Assembly (NCBI RefSeq): GCF_022129445.1
Contig: NZ_JADQAQ010000014.1
Span: forward strand, 19,601-83,600
Direction: 5' to 3'
Origin: Photobacterium sp. Ph5
GTDB lineage: Bacteria; Pseudomonadota; Gammaproteobacteria; Enterobacterales; Vibrionaceae
Length of the DNA stretch: 64,000 nucleotides
Shown: one piece after another, positions 51,799 through 62,766 of the stretch
Position numbering within the stretch: position 1 is the first letter of the stretch
How the letters are laid out: each line of letters starts with the position of its first letter
Translations under genes and position numbers: made by a program
The notes under the pieces: generated by a model
Database searches by the model: none
What the model was told of the DNA's origin: nothing
What the model saw: only the letters and a program-made list of their open reading frames with translations

Positions 51799-52233
51799 TT
51801 AACTTTCAATGGAGACAACCTCCACCTCAAAGGTGACAGCTTGCCCTGCAAGTGGATGATTGAAATCAACAGTAACAGAGTCACCCACCACGGCTGTAAT
51901 TATTCCAGGAATATCGTGTCCATCGGGACCAGCAAAAGCGATAATATTACCCACTTCTGCTGGAGCATCAGCACCAAATTTAGCTAAATCAAGATGGTGG
52001 ATGTTATCAGGGTTCGGCAGACCAAAGGCATCTTCTGGTGATAGTTCAAATGTGCCTTTTTCACCAATGGTTAACCCTAGTAAACATTTTTCAAAATTGT
52101 CAGTTAAGCTGCCATCTCCCATGCGAAACATTGCAGGTTTACCTGCGGCATAAGTAGATTCTGCAACCGATCCATCTTCAAGTTTAATAGCAAAATGCAT
52201 CAACACTTCACTGCTATCTTTAATTACCGACAT
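51799..52233 (-). CDS. fkpB: FKBP-type peptidyl-prolyl isomerase FkpB (SlpA)
   Basis: A 144-residue SlyD-like FKBP with the insert-in-flap domain (FELSPEDAFGLPNPDNIHHLD). Unlike SlyD it has no histidine-rich tail. It is a cytoplasmic prolyl isomerase and chaperone whose targets are not settled. It lies directly upstream of ispH, as in E. coli, and downstream of lspA behind a terminator. Confidence 0.93.
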   Translation of the reverse strand: MSVIKDSSEVLMHFAIKLEDGSVAESTYAAGKPAMFRMGDGSLTDNFEKCLLGLTIGEKGTFELSPEDAFGLPNPDNIHHLDLAKFGADAPAEVGNIIAFAGPDGHDIPGIITAVVGDSVTVDFNHPLAGQAVTFEVEVVSIES

Positions 52234-52402
52234 AGTACATCCTTTTATATGATCGTCTTATTGCTCTCACAACAAGTCGTTCACCTGAAATTTTAATGCC
52301 CTCATTTAACAATAAACCATCGTCTGTATCAACGGACAGGCACTAAGGTTTTACATTTGTATGGCTATATTTGTTAAGCCAATAAAAAAACAATAATACG
52401 AA

Positions 52403-52441
52403 ATATAAAAAAACGCAGCTCATAACATGAGCTGCGTTTGA
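52403..52441 (-). terminator. Terminator after lspA
   Basis: AACGCAGCTCAT/ATGAGCTGCGTT perfect stem, three-base loop, seven T residues on the minus strand. It ends the ribF-ileS-lspA transcript. Confidence 0.93.
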
Positions 52442-52477
52442 TATTGACGTGTTATTAATACCGATAAAGGTAACTAA

Positions 52478-52999
52478 TTAGGACTTTGCTTGCTTGTCTG
52501 ATCTAAAACCATCAAGTATCAACAAAGCGGCACCAACACATATTGCACTATCAGCAATATTAAATGCAGGCCAATGGTAGCTACCATAGTAAAGGTCTAG
52601 AAAATCAACCACAAAGCCATGGTACATACGATCAAATAAGTTACCTAATGCGCCACCAATAATTAATGCATAAGCAATATTAGCGATTTTATTTGTCGCT
52701 GGTGTACGACGCATCCAGTACATCAATAAACCACAGACACTAAAAGCAATAGCTGCAAATAACCAACGCTGCCAACCGCTTGCATCACTTAAAAAACTAA
52801 ATGCAGCACCTGTATTGTGTACATAAAGTAAATTAAAAAATGGCAGTACTTCGATTCGGTTTGGCCAGCCATAGCCCATCGTGTCCATCACTAACAGCTT
52901 AGTGCCGTTATCGATGATAAATACCAGAACCGCTAGCCATAACCAACGGATGCCAGATTGTTTAACTGTTAGAGATTGCTTCAGTGCTGTACTTGTCAT
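52478..52999 (-). CDS. lspA: Lipoprotein signal peptidase (signal peptidase II)
   Basis: A 173-residue inner-membrane aspartic protease with four membrane segments that cleaves prolipoproteins such as NlpI of this window. The catalytic aspartates lie in [17 protein letters not shown] and FNIADSAI, the family signatures. Its ATG overlaps the ileS stop codon (TAATG), so the two are translationally coupled. Confidence 0.97.
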   Translation of the reverse strand: MTSTALKQSLTVKQSGIRWLWLAVLVFIIDNGTKLLVMDTMGYGWPNRIEVLPFFNLLYVHNTGAAFSFLSDASGWQRWLFAAIAFSVCGLLMYWMRRTPATNKIANIAYALIIGGALGNLFDRMYHGFVVDFLDLYYGSYHWPAFNIADSAICVGAALLILDGFRSDKQAKS

Positions 53000-55839
53000 T
53001 ATGCAAACTTTCTCTTTTCGCCTTCGCCATCAATGTTGGTTGCACAGCGACCACAAATTTCTTCATGACCCGCGATCGTGCCAACATCAGCAACATGGTG
53101 CCAACAACGCTCACACTTCGCCGCTTCAGATGCTTTAACAGTTACGAATAAACCATCGATATCTGTTTCTTGTGCATCTTCAGGCTTGCTATCAGCAACA
53201 ACAACTTGAGCTTTAGATGTTAATAGAACAAAACGTAGTTCGTCTTCTAACTTATTCAGCTTCTCAGCCAATTCAGCATTAGCAGAAAGAATAACCTCAG
53301 CCTGTAGTGAACCACCGATCACTTTTTCGCTACGTGCCGTTTCAAGTAACTTATTCACCGCGCCACGAACTTGTTGGATTTCAGCCCAGAATTCGTTGCT
53401 TAGCTCTTCGTTATCAGCAAGACCAAATAGACCATCGAACCACTCACCTGTGAATACGAACTTGTCACGTTGACCTGGCATTTCGTTCCAAATTTCATCG
53501 GCTGTGAATGACATGATTGGTGCCATCCAACGAACTAATGCTTCAACAATGTAGTAAAGCGCTGTCTGACAGCTACGTTGAGCATGGCTACCACGTTTCG
53601 CTGTGTATTGACGGTCTTTGATTACATCTAAATAGAATGAACCCATCTCAATAGAACAGAACTGCATTAAGCGCTGTGTTACTGCGTGTAGGTTGTAGTC
53701 TTCGTAATCTTTTATGATTTCTTCTTGAGCCGCCATTGCACGACCAACAGCCCAACGATCAAGTGCTACCATTTCTTCAGCTGGAACACAGTCAGTTGCA
53801 GGGTTGAAACCGCTTAAGTTAGCTAAGAAGAAACGTGCAGTATTACGAATACGACGGTAAGCATCGGCTGAACGCTTTAAGATCTCATCAGATACAGCCA
53901 CTTCGCCAGTGTAATCAGTCGAAGCAACCCATAGACGTAAAATATCAGCACCAAGCTTATTCGTTACATCTTTTGGTGCAACGACGTTACCGATAGATTT
54001 AGACATCTTGCGGCCTTGACCATCAACCACGAAGCCGTGTGTTAACACTTGCTTGTACGGTGCTTTATCTTTCATCGCTACCGATGAAATCAATGAAGAT
54101 TGGAACCAACCACGGTGTTGGTCTGAACCTTCAAGGTAAAGATCTGCTGAATGACCGTTAAATTCTGGACGGCTATCAACAACAGAGAAATGCGTAACAC
54201 CAGAGTCAAACCATACGTCTAGTGTATCGAGTACTTTTTCGTAATTTGCAGCATCTTCTGCGCTCATTACATCAGTAAGTTCTAGATCCCACCACGCTTG
54301 AATGCCTTTTTGCTCAACAAGCTGTGCTACTTTTTCAATTAGCTCAGACGTTTGAGGATGAAGCTCTTGCGTCTCTTTATGGATGAATAGTGCAATTGGC
54401 ACGCCCCACGTACGCTGACGCGAGATACACCACTCAGGACGACCTTCGATCATACCTTCAATACGGCTTTGACCCCACTCAGGCATCCATTGAACATTTT
54501 TGATTTCGCCCAATGCTTTCGTACGTAGACCGGCTTTGTCCATAGAAATGAACCATTGCGGCGTAGCACGGAAGATAATTGGCGTTTTATGACGCCAGCA
54601 ATGTGGGTAGCTGTGCGTGATTTTTGAGAAATGCAGTAGTGAGCCGTGCTCACGCAGTACTTCAACAACCGCTTCATTTGCTTTAAATACGTGTTGACCT
54701 GCAAAGATCTCAGTATCAGGTAAGTAAACACCATTGCTGCCCACTGGGTTTGCAATTTCAAGGTTGTATTTTTGACCAACCACGAAGTCTTCTTGACCGT
54801 GGCCAGGAGCGGTATGTACACAACCTGTACCTGATTCAGTCGTTACGTGATCACCTAAAATAACAGGCACATCAAAACTGTAGAATGGGTGGTTAAAGCG
54901 AAGTAGTTCCAGCTCTTCACCTTTACAGAAACCAAGGATTTCTGATTCTTCAAAACCAACACGGCCCATTACATCTTTTACAAGCTCTGCCGCTACGATT
55001 AAACGTTGAGGCTGAGGATGTGCTTCTGTTACCGGCGTTTGTACTAATGCGTACTCAAGATCAGCACTCACAGCAACTGCGCGGTTAGCAGGCATTGTCC
55101 AAGGTGTTGTTGTCCAAATAACGATAGACACATCGCCTTGACCTTGATCGGCTACACAACCAAATTTAGCTAATACCGCCGCTTCATCTACCGCTTTAAA
55201 TTTCACATCGATAGATAGAGATACTTTATCTTGGTATTCAACTTCAGCTTCAGCCAGTGCTGAACCACAGTCAGTACACCAGTGAACAGGTTTAAAACCC
55301 TTCAACAAGTGATCGTTATCTGCAATTTTACCTAACGCACGAATAATGTTGGCTTCGGTATCGAAGTCCATTGTACGGTAAGGCTTGTCCCATTCACCTA
55401 GTACGCCTAGACGAATGAAACTTTCTTTTTGACCGTTAACTTGACCCGCAGCATATTCACGACATTTTTCACGAAATTCAGCTGCTGTCACTTTTTGACC
55501 CGGCTTACCGACTTTCTTCTCTACCATTAATTCGATAGGTAGACCGTGGCAGTCCCAACCAGGGATATACGGTGAGTCAAAACCAGACAGAGTCTTTGAC
55601 TTAATAATAATGTCTTTAAGAATCTTGTTTAGTGCGTGACCAATGTGAATATCACCGTTAGCGTATGGAGGGCCATCGTGTAATACGAAAGATTTTTTAC
55701 CTTTCTTTGCTTTACGGATTTCACCGTAAAGATCTTCATCATACCAACGCTTAAGCATTGCAGGCTCACGCTGAGCTAGGTTGCCTCGCATCGGAAACCC
55801 TGTTTCAGGCAGGTTCAGGGTATCTTTATAGTCGCTCAT
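52999..55839 (-). CDS. ileS: Isoleucyl-tRNA synthetase
   Basis: A 946-residue class I synthetase. The HIGH motif is at residues 65-68 ([12 protein letters not shown]) and KMSKS in [10 protein letters not shown]. The editing domain is in the middle, and a C-terminal zinc site is formed by CERCWHH and CGRCATN. It starts five bases after ribF ends and is followed by lspA, the conserved ribF-ileS-lspA order. Confidence 0.98.
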   Translation of the reverse strand: MSDYKDTLNLPETGFPMRGNLAQREPAMLKRWYDEDLYGEIRKAKKGKKSFVLHDGPPYANGDIHIGHALNKILKDIIIKSKTLSGFDSPYIPGWDCHGLPIELMVEKKVGKPGQKVTAAEFREKCREYAAGQVNGQKESFIRLGVLGEWDKPYRTMDFDTEANIIRALGKIADNDHLLKGFKPVHWCTDCGSALAEAEVEYQDKVSLSIDVKFKAVDEAAVLAKFGCVADQGQGDVSIVIWTTTPWTMPANRAVAVSADLEYALVQTPVTEAHPQPQRLIVAAELVKDVMGRVGFEESEILGFCKGEELELLRFNHPFYSFDVPVILGDHVTTESGTGCVHTAPGHGQEDFVVGQKYNLEIANPVGSNGVYLPDTEIFAGQHVFKANEAVVEVLREHGSLLHFSKITHSYPHCWRHKTPIIFRATPQWFISMDKAGLRTKALGEIKNVQWMPEWGQSRIEGMIEGRPEWCISRQRTWGVPIALFIHKETQELHPQTSELIEKVAQLVEQKGIQAWWDLELTDVMSAEDAANYEKVLDTLDVWFDSGVTHFSVVDSRPEFNGHSADLYLEGSDQHRGWFQSSLISSVAMKDKAPYKQVLTHGFVVDGQGRKMSKSIGNVVAPKDVTNKLGADILRLWVASTDYTGEVAVSDEILKRSADAYRRIRNTARFFLANLSGFNPATDCVPAEEMVALDRWAVGRAMAAQEEIIKDYEDYNLHAVTQRLMQFCSIEMGSFYLDVIKDRQYTAKRGSHAQRSCQTALYYIVEALVRWMAPIMSFTADEIWNEMPGQRDKFVFTGEWFDGLFGLADNEELSNEFWAEIQQVRGAVNKLLETARSEKVIGGSLQAEVILSANAELAEKLNKLEDELRFVLLTSKAQVVVADSKPEDAQETDIDGLFVTVKASEAAKCERCWHHVADVGTIAGHEEICGRCATNIDGEGEKRKFA

Positions 55840-55844
55840 TGATT

Positions 55845-56807
55845 CTAGATTCCGTTACTTGGGCGAAGTTGGACATTATTACGCTCAGACAGCCACACCC
55901 GTGCTGTTTGAGCATCTCGCTCGATTTGGCGTTTAAGCGCATCGAAGGATTCAAATTTCTTTTCGTCACGCAATTTATGCCGTAACACGACTTCAAGCTG
56001 ATGTCCGTAGAGATCAGCGTGAAAATCAAATAAGTGTACCTCAAGTTGTTGGCGTACACCTTTTACGGTTGGTCGATGACCAACATTAGCCACGCCCATA
56101 ACGGGGCGACTATCTGCACCATACACTTCAACAGCATAAACACCAGCTACCGGTGTTACACGTCGTTTCAAAGGTATATTGGCAGTAGGAAAACCAATCG
56201 TTCGACCTAACTTTCGTCCGTGAGAGACACGTCCGCGAATACTGTAAGGTCGACCAAGCATCATTTTAGCTTGTTCTAGTTCGTTATTTGCTAGTGCTTG
56301 ACGAATAGCAGTGCTGCTTACTCGCTGCTCTGAAACACAAAAACTTTGGGTGCTTACTACCTCAAAGCCATGTTTTCGTCCCGCTTCCACCAGCATGGAA
56401 AAGTCACCATTACGGCCTTGTCCGAAGCGAAAATCATCGCCAATAACAAGAAACTTAACACCCAATTGCTTAACCAACAAGCATTCGACGAAATCTTCAG
56501 CGCTCATGGTGGCAAAATGATGATTAAAATTCACACATAATAAACGATCGATACCGACCTTTTTTAGCTGTAAATATTTATCTCTAAAACGGGTTAAGCG
56601 TGCTGGTGCTTTATCTCCAGCAAACAATTCTAACGGCTGAGGCTCAAATGTCATTACCGTTGCGGTAAGTTTCATCGCATGGGCTTTAGCTACCACTTGA
56701 CGTAGTAATGCTTGGTGCCCTAAGTGAACACCGTCAAAGTTGCCGATAGTCAACACACAGCCATGATGCTGGGGTTGAATATTATGTATACCTCGAATTA
56801 ATTCCAT
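55845..56807 (-). CDS. ribF: Bifunctional riboflavin kinase/FAD synthetase RibF
   Basis: A 320-residue enzyme that makes FMN and then FAD. The N-terminal adenylyltransferase domain shows [11 protein letters not shown] at residues 22-32, and the C-terminal flavokinase domain [13 protein letters not shown]. It is the first gene of the ribF-ileS-lspA unit, 156 bases downstream of murJ. Confidence 0.97.
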   Translation of the reverse strand: MELIRGIHNIQPQHHGCVLTIGNFDGVHLGHQALLRQVVAKAHAMKLTATVMTFEPQPLELFAGDKAPARLTRFRDKYLQLKKVGIDRLLCVNFNHHFATMSAEDFVECLLVKQLGVKFLVIGDDFRFGQGRNGDFSMLVEAGRKHGFEVVSTQSFCVSEQRVSSTAIRQALANNELEQAKMMLGRPYSIRGRVSHGRKLGRTIGFPTANIPLKRRVTPVAGVYAVEVYGADSRPVMGVANVGHRPTVKGVRQQLEVHLFDFHADLYGHQLEVVLRHKLRDEKKFESFDALKRQIERDAQTARVWLSERNNVQLRPSNGI

Positions 56808-56963
56808 GCGCTCTGTTACTTACCACTCTTCAATATCCACACAGTTAACAGTGAGAACCATCAAAATCCGTCTTTAAGCTAAAAACTCCGCCGCTATTAT
56901 TGCGAAAAATGTTGCCTTTCTACAGTAAAAGCTGGCGGATTATATACTACTCAACGCTTGCAA

Positions 56964-58523
56964 TCAGCTATCTGTGCGCAGATGTCGTGGGCGAATGCCT
57001 AAAATCATCGCAATTATTAGATAAACACCACCGCCGATTGCAATTAAACCAAACAACCAACCAACACGTTCGAGTAAATGAAAACCTAACCACTGCTCCA
57101 TTGTTGGGCTTAACCATAACAAGCTTGCCACCATTAAAACGCCAGCAATGGCAAGTCGCAGTACAAAGAACAATGTTTGACGGCTAATACGATAAATACT
57201 GCCAACATGTAGCCCACGGTACAATAACGCGGCATTTAAAAATGCAGATAAAACACTGGCAATGGATAAACCAACATAACCGTAAAAAGGCGCAAACATG
57301 CCGTTGAACACCATATTACTCACCATCGCAATAATACCAATTTTTACTGGCGTTTTGGTATCTTGGCGAGCGTAATAACCTGGTGCAAAAATCTTAATCA
57401 ACATGTAATTTAATAAACCGGCAGATACCACCCATAATGATGCTGCCGTTTGGTTAACATCATGAACGCTAAATTCGCCGCGCATGAACATCACCATTAG
57501 CATTGGTTTTGCCAGCGTGATCATGCCAAGCATCGCTGGAATACCAAGTAGCAATACCATTCTAACTCCCCAATCCATCGTTTGGGCGAATTGTTCTGGC
57601 GATTTATCAACGTGTTTACGTGAAAGCGCGGGTAATATCACCGTTGCAATTGCAATCCCAAATAGACCAAGAGGGAACTCTAATAAACGATCAGAGTAAT
57701 ACAGCCAGCTGATTGACCCCGTCATTAAAAAACTGGCAATGAAGGTATCAAGCAATAAGTTGATTTGGGTAACAGATACACCAAATAGCGCAGGTAACAT
57801 CAGTTTGCGAATTTTTGTCACACCAGGATCATTCCAGCCCCATTTAGGACGAACTAAATACCCTTCACGGTACAAAAACGGTAACTGGAAACTAAATTGC
57901 ACTAAGCCACCAACAAATACACCGATAGCTAAACCAATTTCAGGTTGAGTCAGATGTGGAGAAACAAACCACGCACAACCAATAATAGAGATATTTAAAA
58001 AAACGGGGGTAAACGATGATATCGCAAATTTACCTAACGTATTTAATATCGCACCAGATAATGCAACAAAGGTAATAAACCACAAGTATGGAAAGGTGAT
58101 TTTTAGCAATAAACTCGCAAGTTCAAACTTTTCCGCATCAGCCCCGCCGTGCAGCCAATCCCAGAACCAACCAAAACCAAATAATGCGGTTACCGCACCT
58201 GAGCCTAATACCCCAAACAGTGTCACAATCGTCACAATGCCGCCGAGTGTACCTGCCGCTTTTGCAATCAGCTCTCGTGTACGATCAACATCACCTGCCG
58301 CATGATATTCAGTCAGTACAGGTACGAATGCTTGCGAAAAAGCCCCTTCGGCAAAAAGACGACGCAAAAAGTTGGGAATTTTATTTGCAAAGAAAAAAAC
58401 ATCGGCCGCAGCCCCTGCTCCCATAAGGTTAGCAACCACCACATCTCGGACTAAACCGAGTACGCGAGAGACCAAAGTCATGGCGCTAACTATCATTCCA
58501 GAGCGTAAAAGACGCTTACTCAC
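56964..58523 (-). CDS. murJ: Lipid II flippase MurJ
   Basis: A 519-residue polytopic inner-membrane protein of the MOP superfamily (MviN) with about 14 membrane segments, which moves lipid II across the membrane for wall synthesis. The N-terminal SGMIVSAMTLVSRVLGLVRD and FFFANKIPNFLRRLFAEGAF segments are highly conserved. The start is a GTG with a GAGG site seven bases upstream. It is divergent from rpsT. Confidence 0.96.
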   Translation of the reverse strand: MSKRLLRSGMIVSAMTLVSRVLGLVRDVVVANLMGAGAAADVFFFANKIPNFLRRLFAEGAFSQAFVPVLTEYHAAGDVDRTRELIAKAAGTLGGIVTIVTLFGVLGSGAVTALFGFGWFWDWLHGGADAEKFELASLLLKITFPYLWFITFVALSGAILNTLGKFAISSFTPVFLNISIIGCAWFVSPHLTQPEIGLAIGVFVGGLVQFSFQLPFLYREGYLVRPKWGWNDPGVTKIRKLMLPALFGVSVTQINLLLDTFIASFLMTGSISWLYYSDRLLEFPLGLFGIAIATVILPALSRKHVDKSPEQFAQTMDWGVRMVLLLGIPAMLGMITLAKPMLMVMFMRGEFSVHDVNQTAASLWVVSAGLLNYMLIKIFAPGYYARQDTKTPVKIGIIAMVSNMVFNGMFAPFYGYVGLSIASVLSAFLNAALLYRGLHVGSIYRISRQTLFFVLRLAIAGVLMVASLLWLSPTMEQWLGFHLLERVGWLFGLIAIGGGVYLIIAMILGIRPRHLRTDS

Positions 58524-58554
58524 AAAAAAACCTCATAAAAGATGGCTCAGAAAG

Positions 58555-58584
58555 GTGACTTCTGATTCCAAATGCTGGTAAAAT
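58555..58584 (+). promoter_or_regulatory. rpsT promoter candidate
   Basis: GTGACT (58555-58560), an 18-base spacer and TAAAAT (58579-58584), followed by a GC-rich discriminator CTGCCGCC. The GC-rich discriminator is typical of stringently controlled ribosomal promoters. The leader would be about 140 bases. Confidence 0.5.
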
Positions 58585-58731
58585 CTGCCGCCATATTAAC
58601 CGTGTTAATCCGCAAGTGCCAACTTGATTGGTCTGGCGGTTATTCACACAAATCATTTGACAATTATAAAGAACCAAGGCATAGTCCTCGGCCTTAAATT
58701 GTCACCGTACCAAGATTTGGGAGTTACACCC

Positions 58732-58992
58732 TTGGCAAATATCAAATCTGCTAAGAAACGTGCACTAACTTCAGAAAAACGTCGCCAGCACAACGCTAGC
58801 CGTCGTTCTATGATGCGCACTTTCTTCAAGAAAGTTATTATCGCTATTGAAGCTGGTAATAAAGAAGCTGCAACACAAGCTTTCGCTGAAATGCAACCTG
58901 TTATGGATCGCATGGCTACTAAAGGCCTGATCCACAAAAACAAAGCTGCACGTCATAAAGCTCGTCTAGCTGCTAAAATCAAAGCTCTTTAA
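58732..58992 (+). CDS. rpsT: 30S ribosomal protein S20
   Basis: An 86-residue helical protein that binds the 5' and 3' minor domains of 16S rRNA. The start is the TTG at 58732 giving (M)[10 protein letters not shown], with a GGGAG site eight bases upstream; the upstream in-frame extension is leader, not protein. E. coli rpsT also uses TTG, and there the weak start is part of autogenous control by S20. [12 protein letters not shown] and [13 protein letters not shown] are the conserved segments. Confidence 0.97.
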   Translation: MANIKSAKKRALTSEKRRQHNASRRSMMRTFFKKVIIAIEAGNKEAATQAFAEMQPVMDRMATKGLIHKNKAARHKARLAAKIKAL

Positions 58993-59013
58993 TTTTTAAT
59001 TTTTGAGTTAGAT

Positions 59014-59045
59014 TTAAAAAAACCGACCTTGAGTCGGTTTTTTTA
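59014..59045 (+). terminator. Terminator after rpsT
   Basis: AAACCGAC-CTTGA-GTCGGTTT stem with an A-run before and seven T residues after. Confidence 0.92.
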
Positions 59046-59131
59046 TACCTAAAATTCATATTCCTCTGACTCTCTATCATCATCTTTGTGGCACACTACC
59101 TTCTCTTTCTTGTCTTCATTAAGAGCAAAAC

Positions 59132-59758
59132 ATGAAAAAAACACTATTACGAGGTTTGCTCAATGTTCTACCTTTAGTCTTGAGCATCTGGCTATTTTGG
59201 TCATTATTTGAGTCATTAGACAAAGTCGGTAACTTTTTATTTGGTTTATTCCATATAACCGAGTTATTCAAAGGCGCTGGTTTTTTATTGATCCTAACTT
59301 TGTTGTTTATCGCTGGACTGCTTTTCTCTGTCAGTCCTATCGCGTGGTTATATGATTTCATCATTCGTCAATTAATGCGTTTCCCGTTCTTTAAAACGGT
59401 TTATAGCAGTATTAATGACATTGCTTCACTGATGAGTAGCGATAATAAAAATAAAGGTCAACAGACTGTTTTAGTGCACCAAGCCAATAATAGTTATGTG
59501 ATTGGATTTATAATGTCTGATGACATGCCAGACCCACTAGCAAACGCACTCCCTGAAGGTGATTGGGTTCCGGTACTATTTCCGCTGAGCTACCAAATTG
59601 CTGGAGTAACAACATTAGTTAAACGTAAAGACTTAACATTGGTTGACTGGTCATTCGAGGAAGCTATGCGCTATAACCTCACCGCAGGGATTTCTTCCCC
59701 TAAGGGAAATAATGATAAAAATACAAAAGAAACGACAGTAACAACTGATAGCCAATAA
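59132..59758 (+). CDS. DUF502 family membrane protein
   Basis: A 208-residue protein with two N-terminal membrane segments (about residues 9-27 and 47-72) and a soluble domain. The family marks PFFKTVYSSINDI, QTVLVHQ and the VPVLFPLSYQIAG-type segment are those of DUF502, a widespread inner-membrane family without settled function. The tail (last 20 residues) is polar and low in complexity. It is a single gene after rpsT, with nothing nearby that explains its job. Confidence 0.8.
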   Translation: MKKTLLRGLLNVLPLVLSIWLFWSLFESLDKVGNFLFGLFHITELFKGAGFLLILTLLFIAGLLFSVSPIAWLYDFIIRQLMRFPFFKTVYSSINDIASLMSSDNKNKGQQTVLVHQANNSYVIGFIMSDDMPDPLANALPEGDWVPVLFPLSYQIAGVTTLVKRKDLTLVDWSFEEAMRYNLTAGISSPKGNNDKNTKETTVTTDSQ

Positions 59759-59826
59759 ATATACTGCTAACGGGCTCTCTATCAACTGTTCAGCGACTTT
59801 AGCCTCATAAATAGGTATGAGGCTAC

Positions 59827-60714
59827 TTAAACAAATAAACGGCTGAAATCTGCCTCACAGATACGTGTAACCGATGGATGCATAATCATCCGTTCAGCAA
59901 AAATAACATAATACTCTTCTGAAATATCACTCACCCGTTTTACCTCATGCACTTGGCACGATTCCTTTAACTCATCAGCGTAGCTCGAGGGAGCAATAAA
60001 CATAGATTGTTGATAAGACGAAAACGCCTTAATCAAAGCTGAATCATCAAATTCACCTAAAATATTAGGAGCGATCCCTTGCTGATCAAACCATTGATGC
60101 AGTTTTCGTCCCATCGCAGAACGTCGGCTTGGCACCAGCAATTTATAATCTTCAATGCACGCAGGAAATGCTGATTCTGGTAGTTTATCTGAGCAGAAGA
60201 AGCTCATTCCAGATTCTCCTAATTTCTTACTGTATAAACCAGGGCTTTGGGTTGAATCAACAGGGCAATCAGAAAGGATCATATCAAGCTTATGCTGTGA
60301 TAATTGCTCAAGTAACATTTCATGGGTTGATTCAAAACAACTGAAGTGAATACGTTGATCCTCAGGCATGCCCTCTAATAACACTTGGCTAACTAACCGT
60401 TTAGACAAAGCATCAGCAACCCCTACTTCAAAAAGCTGATTATCTCGCTGGGTATAGTTGATCCGATCCAGCATTTGATAACTTAAATCAAACATCTTAT
60501 CGGCATACTTAAACACCATCTGACCTAACTCTGTTGGCTCTATTTGACGACCTACACGTTTGGTTAATCGTCCTTTTAAGCGATCTTCTAAAGCACGGAT
60601 CTGTCCAGTAACCGTCTGTGGTGCCAAAAATAAAGCATCAGCAGCCTTTGTTACAGAGCCTTGTTTACACACCATCCAGAAATAATATAAGTGATTATAG
60701 TTTAAGTGAGACAT
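59827..60714 (-). CDS. nhaR: NhaR, LysR-family activator of Na+/H+ antiporter expression
   Basis: A 295-residue LysR-type regulator with an N-terminal winged helix-turn-helix ([29 protein letters not shown]) and a substrate domain. The N-terminus follows E. coli NhaR closely. In E. coli NhaR activates nhaA in response to sodium. Here it lies downstream of nhaA on the same strand, but a terminator (60729-60773) separates them, so it has its own promoter or depends on read-through. Confidence 0.92.
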   Translation of the reverse strand: MSHLNYNHLYYFWMVCKQGSVTKAADALFLAPQTVTGQIRALEDRLKGRLTKRVGRQIEPTELGQMVFKYADKMFDLSYQMLDRINYTQRDNQLFEVGVADALSKRLVSQVLLEGMPEDQRIHFSCFESTHEMLLEQLSQHKLDMILSDCPVDSTQSPGLYSKKLGESGMSFFCSDKLPESAFPACIEDYKLLVPSRRSAMGRKLHQWFDQQGIAPNILGEFDDSALIKAFSSYQQSMFIAPSSYADELKESCQVHEVKRVSDISEEYYVIFAERMIMHPSVTRICEADFSRLFV

Positions 60715-60728
60715 ACCCTTACAGACCC

Positions 60729-60773
60729 ATAAAAAAACCCCAACAACAAAGCTTACGCAGTGCTACTGGGGTC
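60729..60773 (-). terminator. Terminator after the nhaA unit
   Basis: ACCCCA/TGGGGT arms with a long loop, followed on the minus strand by seven T residues. It is shorter in stem than its neighbours and may be leaky into nhaR. Confidence 0.7.
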
Positions 60774-60821
60774 TTCAATCTTTATCTCATTATTTTCTAA
60801 TAAGTAGGTAATAGAAACCTA

Positions 60822-61076
60822 TTAACTCGCAGGTTGACGATTAAAACGTTCAAGTTTGCGATAAAGTTCACCACTTCGCTGCTCAAGAGCACGATCTTGG
60901 AAAGAGGATTTAGAGGTAATTGTTTTTTTTACCTCTTTTTTCCCATCATTTAGACCTTGCAGATAAGCCTGACAAACCTCAGACCTATCAGACGTTGTAC
61001 AATATTGGTAGTTCATTGCAGCAACACTTGAGGTTGCGAAAGTTGAAAACAGTATAGCTAATAGGTATTTATACAT
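60822..61076 (-). CDS. Small secreted protein of unknown function, coupled to nhaA
   Basis: An 84-residue protein with a signal peptide (MYKYLLAILFSTFATSSVAA, cleavage near residue 20) and a mature part of about 64 residues with two cysteines (C26 and C35) that could form a disulfide. The rest is charged and helical (GKKEVKKTIT, ALEQRSGELYRKLERFNRQ). No lipobox and no second membrane segment, so it should be periplasmic. Its ATG begins one base after the nhaA stop, so it is translationally coupled to nhaA. I do not recognise the family. It may act with the antiporter or simply ride in the operon. Confidence 0.7.
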   Translation of the reverse strand: MYKYLLAILFSTFATSSVAAMNYQYCTTSDRSEVCQAYLQGLNDGKKEVKKTITSKSSFQDRALEQRSGELYRKLERFNRQPAS

Positions 61077-61077
61077 A

Positions 61078-62247
61078 TTACGCCTCTACTTTTTGTGCTT
61101 CCTTTGGAAGAGAACGGCTCAGTAACACGTAACCCACAACTGCCGCTACTGTTGAGCCTAACAATATTCCTAATCGTGAGTAAGTTGCAAAACTTTCACC
61201 AGCCCCTACAAATGCTAACGATGAGATGAAAATCGACATCGTAAAACCGATACCACACAAGACCGACACAGCAAAAATATGCTTAAAGTTAATATCATCA
61301 GGCAGTTTAGCAAAACCACATTTCACCGCGATAAGACATGCAGTAAAGATACCTAACGGCTTACCAATAAACAGTCCCGCAGCAATACCAGCTGGTAACA
61401 TTGCCGATAAGCTTGATAACGATACGCCGTCTAACGAGATCCCTGCATTAGCGAAAGCAAAAATAGGTAAAATCAAGAAAGCAACGTAAGGGTGCAAGAC
61501 ATGCTCCAAATGCTTCAATGGTGAGTATTTATCTGAACGACCATCTTTACCCGTTAGTGGAATAGTAAAACCTAAGATAACCCCCGCTAACGTAGCATGA
61601 ACGCCTGATTGCAATACACTAAACCACAAAATAGCACCGACAATTAAGTACCAAGAGATCTTCGTAACATTCTTCGCATTCATGAAGAACAACGTTGCAG
61701 TGGCAGCAAATGCAACCGCAAGAGCAACCGTTGAGAGATCAGAGCTATAAAACAGTGCAATAATGACAATCACACCTAAGTCATCAATAATAGCAAGAGC
61801 AAGTAAGAACACTTTCAGACTTACTGGTACACGATTACCTAGAAGCGCCATTACACCTAATGCGAATGCAATATCAGTAGCAGCTGGAATAGCCCAACCT
61901 TTAATTGCCATCGGATCATTAAAGTTAAACGCGACATAAATAAGAGCAGGTGCAACCATACCACCCACCGCCGCAATAGCAGGGAAAATGGCTTTTTCTT
62001 TAGTATTTAACGCCCCTTCAATTAGCTCACGTTTTACTTCTAAACCAATGAGTAAAAAGAAAACCGCCATTAAACCATCATTGATCCAATGAGAAACAGA
62101 TAAGCCAGCTACATAACTGTGTAATGTATCGGTATACACTGATGCTAGTGGTGAATTAGCAATGATCATCGCAATCAACGCAGCAATAATCAGCACAATT
62201 CCACCAGCTGATTCTAATTTAAGAAACTTACGAATAGCATCGGTCAT
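61078..62247 (-). CDS. nhaA: Na+/H+ antiporter NhaA
   Basis: A 389-residue antiporter of about 12 membrane segments, near E. coli in length (388), that expels Na+ (or Li+) in exchange for protons. The ion-binding aspartate pair is present in [14 protein letters not shown], the unwound helix in [16 protein letters not shown], and the C-terminal conserved [12 protein letters not shown] segment. A GGAGTGA site precedes the ATG. This fits a sodium-requiring marine cell, where it works against the Na+-coupled nptA and nupC importers. Confidence 0.97.
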   Translation of the reverse strand: MTDAIRKFLKLESAGGIVLIIAALIAMIIANSPLASVYTDTLHSYVAGLSVSHWINDGLMAVFFLLIGLEVKRELIEGALNTKEKAIFPAIAAVGGMVAPALIYVAFNFNDPMAIKGWAIPAATDIAFALGVMALLGNRVPVSLKVFLLALAIIDDLGVIVIIALFYSSDLSTVALAVAFAATATLFFMNAKNVTKISWYLIVGAILWFSVLQSGVHATLAGVILGFTIPLTGKDGRSDKYSPLKHLEHVLHPYVAFLILPIFAFANAGISLDGVSLSSLSAMLPAGIAAGLFIGKPLGIFTACLIAVKCGFAKLPDDINFKHIFAVSVLCGIGFTMSIFISSLAFVGAGESFATYSRLGILLGSTVAAVVGYVLLSRSLPKEAQKVEA

Positions 62248-62477
62248 CGACCGTCACTCCTATAAAACAATATGAATTAATCAATTAAATGCAGTGTAAA
62301 CGTCATTCTCAACACTTGTGAAATCGTTTGTTTAGATACAATAACTCGGAAAAACCGAATAATTAGAGCTATAACAATATAATAACCGTGCTGTACTAAC
62401 GAACCTTTGACATTAGCGCGCATTTCCCTGTCATGTGCTTCCCTATTAAATATAGGCAAACTGTCATAATTGACCGA

Positions 62478-62499
62478 TTTTTACGACTTATCGTAAAAA
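62478..62499. repeat. TTTTTACGA-CTTA-TCGTAAAAA palindrome
   Basis: Perfect 9-bp arms around four bases, about 230 bases upstream of nhaA and 270 bases upstream of nptA. It looks like a dimer operator; NhaR is one candidate but the known NhaR motif was not matched. Confidence 0.45.
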
Positions 62500-62714
62500 A
62501 AGACAACCTTTCCATATACCACATTAAAAAAAACTCAAATTTCCTTTTTCATCCAAAACTTCTTAATAAACCATATATAACAGATAGTTAATCATATAAA
62601 AACAAAAAAAAACGAGTGCCAGTTAATCGCTTGCCATCACAAAAAAGCGACAAATCATGTTTGTGACAACCAGTGTAATATTTCTGAAATAAAAGCCATC
62701 TACTATCCACACAG

Positions 62715-62754
62715 ATTTCAACAAAATGACACCCAAACGACATATTACTGTCAT
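62715..62754 (+). promoter_or_regulatory. Weak Pho-box-like repeat before nptA
   Basis: ATTTCAA, ATGACAC, ACGACAT and CTGTCAT begin every 11 bases (62715, 62726, 62737, 62748). Eleven-base direct repeats ending in CTGTCAT are the plan of PhoB boxes. Only the last unit matches well, and the array runs up to the ribosome site, which is unusual for an activator. Confidence 0.25.
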
Positions 62755-62766
62755 GGAGAAATGATT

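Larger units (their letters stand above)
62248..62766. promoter_or_regulatory. nhaA/nptA divergent control region
   Basis: A 519-base AT-rich stretch without a convincing gene between divergent transporter genes. It contains the TTTTTACGA-CTTA-TCGTAAAAA palindrome (62478-62499), a small TCGG-AAAAA-CCGA hairpin near 62347-62359 in the nhaA leader, and a run of TNNCA-type repeats just before nptA (62715-62754). NhaR should bind on the nhaA side, but I could not place its site with confidence. Confidence 0.5.

Noticed and set aside
58624..58731. N-terminal extension of S20 in the same frame
   Set aside because: It precedes a conserved TTG start with a good ribosome site and has no counterpart in S20 proteins; it is 5' leader.
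62277..62459. 60-codon frame just upstream of nhaA
   Set aside because: No ribosome site, biased composition and position in the nhaA leader; no sign of a real gene. A sodium riboswitch was also considered but no motif I know was recognised.
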